From NCBI GenBank assembly GCA_022793145.1, contig JAAWCI010000036.1, positions 1 to 30,953 on the forward strand: a DNA stretch of 30,953 nt, given 5' to 3'. Of this stretch, positions 30,932 to 30,953 are shown in pieces (position 1 is the first letter of the stretch; every line of letters starts with the position of its first letter). The position numbers and the translations under genes are program-made. The stretch is from Bacilli bacterium. GTDB taxonomy: Bacteria > Bacillota_I > Bacilli_A > RF39 > UBA660. The notes under the pieces were generated by a model that saw only the letters and a program-made list of their open reading frames with translations, ran no database searches and was not told where the DNA came from.

Positions 30932-30953
30932 TTAGACCTTTTTACCCACTTTG
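30932..30953 (-). CDS. C-terminal end of an unidentified gene
   Basis: The minus-strand frame enters from the right edge, reads KVGKKV and stops at 30932-30934, directly before a terminator hairpin. The terminator and stop together suggest a real gene end, but seven codons are too few to identify it. Confidence 0.35.

Overview
The window reads as chromosomal DNA from a low-GC (about 30% by eye), endospore-forming, single-membrane member of the Bacillota. The evidence is the sporulation genes spoIIR, spoIID, spoIIQ and spoIIID, an mreB/mbl gene, an ECF transporter core, the DnaB, L9 and RlmH neighbourhood of Bacillus-like genomes, and AGGAGG/GGTGA ribosome binding sites. TGA is used as a stop, so the standard bacterial code applies. 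The exact lineage cannot be fixed from this stretch; a gut Bacilli or Erysipelotrichia relative is a reasonable guess. Nearly all housekeeping genes are on the minus strand. The plus-strand genes fall in two blocks: an insertion-sequence/accessory block and a FemABX block.

Region 1 (1-5.7 kb, minus): a classic ribosomal operon end, ecfA1-ecfA2-ecfT-truA-(promoter)-rplM-rpsI. The EcfA1 side is flanked not by rplQ but by a large transglutaminase-fold protein with its own promoter and terminator. Region 2 (5.8-13 kb): typA, then an intact IS30-family element, then an accessory cluster on the plus strand (DUF3800 protein, small two-helix membrane protein, membrane-anchored staphylococcal-type nuclease). 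This converges on a minus-strand Nudix/membrane protein pair at a shared bidirectional terminator.

Region 3 (13-20.7 kb, minus): DUF421 membrane protein, a TagO/WecA-type glycan initiator, and the sporulation block spoIID-spoIIQ-spoIIID-mbl. The order spoIID-spoIIQ-spoIIID-mbl matches Bacillus subtilis. murA is missing from its usual place, where a class C serine hydrolase sits, followed by a YwzB-like protein and RpiB. A broken gene lies next to rpiB. Region 4 (20.7-24.5 kb, plus): three tandem FemABX aminoacyltransferases, probably building a peptidoglycan cross-bridge, driven by one near-consensus promoter and closed by a terminator.

Region 5 (24.5-30.9 kb, minus): a replication and cell-envelope block, gdpP-like DHH phosphodiesterase, rplI, dnaB, LysM/G5/M23 endopeptidase, walJ-like metallo-hydrolase, rlmH, then spoIIR. 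Three tandem hairpins separate this block from a further minus-strand gene that leaves the window.

The points most worth a second look are: both EcfA ATPases lack the usual Q-loop glutamine; the spoIIR ribosome binding site lies in the rlmH terminator hairpin; the GdpP-type enzyme consists only of its catalytic module; SpoIIQ has lost its zinc ligands; the Fem genes form a triplet; and the IS30 right end carries a near-copy of the transposase gene start. I did not find a clear new multi-gene defence system. The DUF3800/membrane/nuclease cluster is the best candidate for undescribed accessory function.
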